15,509 bases of DNA from Alphaproteobacteria bacterium (GTDB lineage: Bacteria > Pseudomonadota > Alphaproteobacteria > Rhodobacterales > Rhodobacteraceae): positions 1 through 15,509 of the forward strand of contig JAADIC010000075.1 of assembly GCA_013151535.1 (NCBI GenBank), in the 5' to 3' direction. This document shows, piece after piece, positions 13,399-15,509 of this stretch. Each line of letters opens with the position of its first letter. The first letter of the stretch is position 1. The position numbers and the translations under genes are program-made. The notes below the pieces were generated by a model. The model saw only the letters and a list, made by a program, of their open reading frames with translations, did no database searches and had not been told where the DNA came from.

Positions 13399-15509
13399 AT
13401 GACCATATTGAAAACCACTTGTCGTTTGTGTCTTGTCCGCTGTGGTATGGCCGTGGAAATGGAAGACGTGGATGCTGCCGCAGATGCCGCCAACAGCAAC
13501 ACACCGCTTGGCAAGATCAAGAAATTTATCGGCGATCGTACGCATCCGCTGAGCAAGGGGTATCTTTGCATCAAGGGCAAGGCCTCGCTTGATTTTGCCA
13601 ATGCGCCGGATCGCATTCTGTACCCGCAAAAGCGCGTGGGCGAGCGTGGTTCGGGCCAGTGGGAGCGGGTAAGCTGGAACGAAGCACTTGCCGATATCGC
13701 CCAGCGCATGAACGGCGTAATTGACGAATACGGCGCGCGCGCTGTGGCGGTGCAGGCGCTGCCGCCCAAGGAATATTACGCTTACGATCTGTTTCTTGAA
13801 GCCATCGACAGCCCGACATTTTTCAAGCACGACGCCCATAACTGTTTTACCCCGCAACTGATGTCCGATCTGCTGACCTATGGCGCGCTTGCGACCTATA
13901 TCAATTTCATGGATGTGGAGGATTGTGACACCTTCCTTTTGTGGGGCGTCAATCTGACTGAAACCAACGGCTCCAAAGCGGTGCGTATTGGTGATGCCAT
14001 CCGCAAGAACGGGGCCAAGACGATTGTGGTTGATCCACGCCCGACACGGGCGGCGCAGAAATCCGATCTGTGGCTGCGCATCCGCCCCGGCACCGATGCG
14101 GCGCTGGCGCTGGGTATGATAAATCAGATGATCGAAAACGACTGGATCGATAACGATTTTATCGAAAACTGGACCCTTGGCTTTGATGAGCTCAAGGCCC
14201 GCGCCGCCGAATACACGCTGGAAAAAACCGCTGCGATCACATGGATTCCAGCCGACAAAATTGCCGAGGCGACGCGGATGTTTGCGACCGCGAAGAAATC
14301 GGCACTTTACACGTTTATCGGCGCGACCATGGGCGGCAATTCGATCTCGACCTTGCGCCTAATGGGTTTCTTGCCAGCGCTGACGGGGCGGATTGACCAG
14401 ACTGGCAATAATTGCATCCTGAAGCCGGTCAATATGCGTTTGCCGAGTTATTACCGCGCGGGTGCCAGCGAGGCCGACAAGGACCGCCTGAAAGACCAGA
14501 TCAGCGCCGAGCAATTCCCGCTTCTGTCCGGCCCCGATGCCATTTCCGCGCCTTATCCCAACCCCTCGCATGTAATTGACGCCATGCTGACGGGTGATCC
14601 TTATCCGGTCAAGGCGCTGTGGACCAATTGCAACCCGATGGTCGGGCTTGAAGACAGTTACAAAGTGCTTGAGGCTTTGAAAACGCTCGATCTTCTGGTG
14701 GTGTCGGACATGTTTGAAAGCCCCACCGCCCATCTGGCGGATTACATTTTGCCGGTGACGAACCACATGGAAAGCGACGCGATAACCGAATATGCGGGGC
14801 TGAACCTGATTACCGCACGCATCAAGGTGATGGAGCCACGCGGTGAAGTGCGTGAAGAGGCCGATGCGGTGCTCGACGTGCTGAACCGCATGGGATATGG
14901 CGACAAAATTCCCGTCAAAACCTATCACGAGCTGTTGGATTACCGCTTGGAACCGCTGGGCATTGATTTCGCCGAATTTGCCCGCCAAGGCTCGATCATC
15001 GGGCCGGACGAGCGGCTGAAATACAAGTCCGGCAAGATGCGCCCTGATGGGGCACCCGGCTTCAACACGCCCTCGGGGAAAATCGAGTTTACGGCGCTGA
15101 AATTGCAAGCTATCGGCCTTGATCCCCTGCCGCAGTTCAGGCAACCGCTTTACAGCCCGCAGGCCAGCGACGGCAACGCGAGCGCTGAGTTGAAAGACTT
15201 CCCGCTGGTCTTGATAAGCGGCACCCGCGCGGTTGAATATTACTCCACGCTTGGCATCTCGATCCCGCGCCTGAACAAACGCCGCCCTTGGCCGGGCTTG
15301 GAAATGGCCCCCGAAACCGCCGAAGAATACGGGGTCGAGGCCGGGGATTGGGTTCAGATCGAAGCCCCGACAACCGACAAATCAATCATCCGTCAGGTGG
15401 CGATCCTGCCGGGCATGGACAGCCGCGTCGTCAACGCCGAAGGGCTTTGGTACATGCCGGGGCGCGAGCTGATCGAGGGTACGCTGATGGTCGGGGCCAA
15501 CGTGCTGAC
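13399..15509 (+). CDS. Molybdopterin oxidoreductase large subunit (DMSO reductase superfamily), partial at 3' end
   Basis: Cytoplasmic Mo/W-bis-PGD enzyme; the gene continues past the window after 703 codons. The N-terminal [4Fe-4S] site is CRLCLVRC (Cys8, Cys11, Cys15) with the fourth ligand Cys57 in GYLCIKGK. Next come the domain markers DRILYPQKRVG and WERVSWNEALADIA. Cys149 in HNCFTPQL is at the place of the metal-ligating residue. Cofactor-binding stretches include LLWGVNLTETNG, VVDPRPTRAAQKSDLWLRIRPGTDAALALGMI and NPMVGLED; the C-terminal dinucleotide-binding domain starts near residue 600. There is no Tat signal. The start ATG follows GGGGA by a few bases. The layout recalls acetylene hydratase-like proteins, but the catalytic Asp following the second cluster Cys there is Leu12 here. 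Partner subunits, if any, would lie downstream. The reaction is unknown. Confidence 0.88.
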   Translation, partial: MTILKTTCRLCLVRCGMAVEMEDVDAAADAANSNTPLGKIKKFIGDRTHPLSKGYLCIKGKASLDFANAPDRILYPQKRVGERGSGQWERVSWNEALADIAQRMNGVIDEYGARAVAVQALPPKEYYAYDLFLEAIDSPTFFKHDAHNCFTPQLMSDLLTYGALATYINFMDVEDCDTFLLWGVNLTETNGSKAVRIGDAIRKNGAKTIVVDPRPTRAAQKSDLWLRIRPGTDAALALGMINQMIENDWIDNDFIENWTLGFDELKARAAEYTLEKTAAITWIPADKIAEATRMFATAKKSALYTFIGATMGGNSISTLRLMGFLPALTGRIDQTGNNCILKPVNMRLPSYYRAGASEADKDRLKDQISAEQFPLLSGPDAISAPYPNPSHVIDAMLTGDPYPVKALWTNCNPMVGLEDSYKVLEALKTLDLLVVSDMFESPTAHLADYILPVTNHMESDAITEYAGLNLITARIKVMEPRGEVREEADAVLDVLNRMGYGDKIPVKTYHELLDYRLEPLGIDFAEFARQGSIIGPDERLKYKSGKMRPDGAPGFNTPSGKIEFTALKLQAIGLDPLPQFRQPLYSPQASDGNASAELKDFPLVLISGTRAVEYYSTLGISIPRLNKRRPWPGLEMAPETAEEYGVEAGDWVQIEAPTTDKSIIRQVAILPGMDSRVVNAEGLWYMPGRELIEGTLMVGANVL

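Noticed and set aside
13308..13857. Overlapping minus-strand frames (153 and 163 codons) at the 5' end of the molybdoenzyme gene
   Set aside because: They mirror the plus-strand iron-sulfur domain coding sequence and have no domain similarity of their own.
14359..15144. A 261-codon minus-strand frame inside the molybdoenzyme gene
   Set aside because: The plus strand encodes a continuous molybdopterin oxidoreductase through this stretch.

Overview
The window looks like chromosomal DNA from an alphaproteobacterium, most likely of the Rhodobacteraceae/Roseobacter group. I infer this from the moderately high GC, the tightly packed short operons, the style of the proteins (Liv-type ABC operon next to acetyl-CoA synthetase, a KDPG aldolase, a YghU-type glutathione transferase) and an intergenic palindrome of the kind scattered through alphaproteobacterial genomes. 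No tRNA, rRNA, CRISPR array, insertion sequence, integrase or phage gene was seen.

Left part (1-7310, + strand): a five-gene branched-chain-amino-acid/amide-type (HAAT) ABC transporter, consisting of a Tat-exported periplasmic binding protein, two permeases (LivH-like, LivM-like) and two ATPases (LivG-like, LivF-like). A terminator-like hairpin separates the binding-protein gene from the permeases. After livF there is a short spacer folded almost entirely into four consecutive perfect stem-loops, then an acetyl-CoA synthetase gene whose acetyl-pocket residues are all present. The binding protein and both permeases are longer than the classical leucine system. The substrate is therefore not certain, and may be something whose breakdown feeds acetate or acetyl-CoA.

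Middle part (7307-10095): a zinc-free quinone-oxidoreductase-like MDR protein on the minus strand, convergent with acs and overlapping it by 4 bp. It is divergent from a LysR regulator. The LysR stop codon overlaps the start of an arginase-fold protein (ATGA). That protein keeps five of the six metal ligands but has Cys in place of the first His and lacks the usual catalytic His and Glu.

Right part (10117-15509): an acyl-CoA-ligase-type AMP-forming enzyme (minus strand, probable TTG start) stands divergent from a solitary KDPG aldolase gene (eda). Their shared promoter region holds a 17-bp perfect direct repeat that copies the ligase start, and a 15-bp perfect palindrome. eda converges on, and overlaps by 11 bp, a YghU-type glutathione transferase. 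Divergent from that gene is a large molybdopterin oxidoreductase with an N-terminal [4Fe-4S] motif, which runs off the right edge of the window. It resembles the acetylene-hydratase branch in layout but lacks the catalytic Asp of that enzyme.

Most genes are recognisable metabolic genes. The observations most worth following up are the folded livF-acs spacer, the altered arginase-fold active site coupled to LysR, the duplicated ligase start, and the unassigned Mo/W enzyme.
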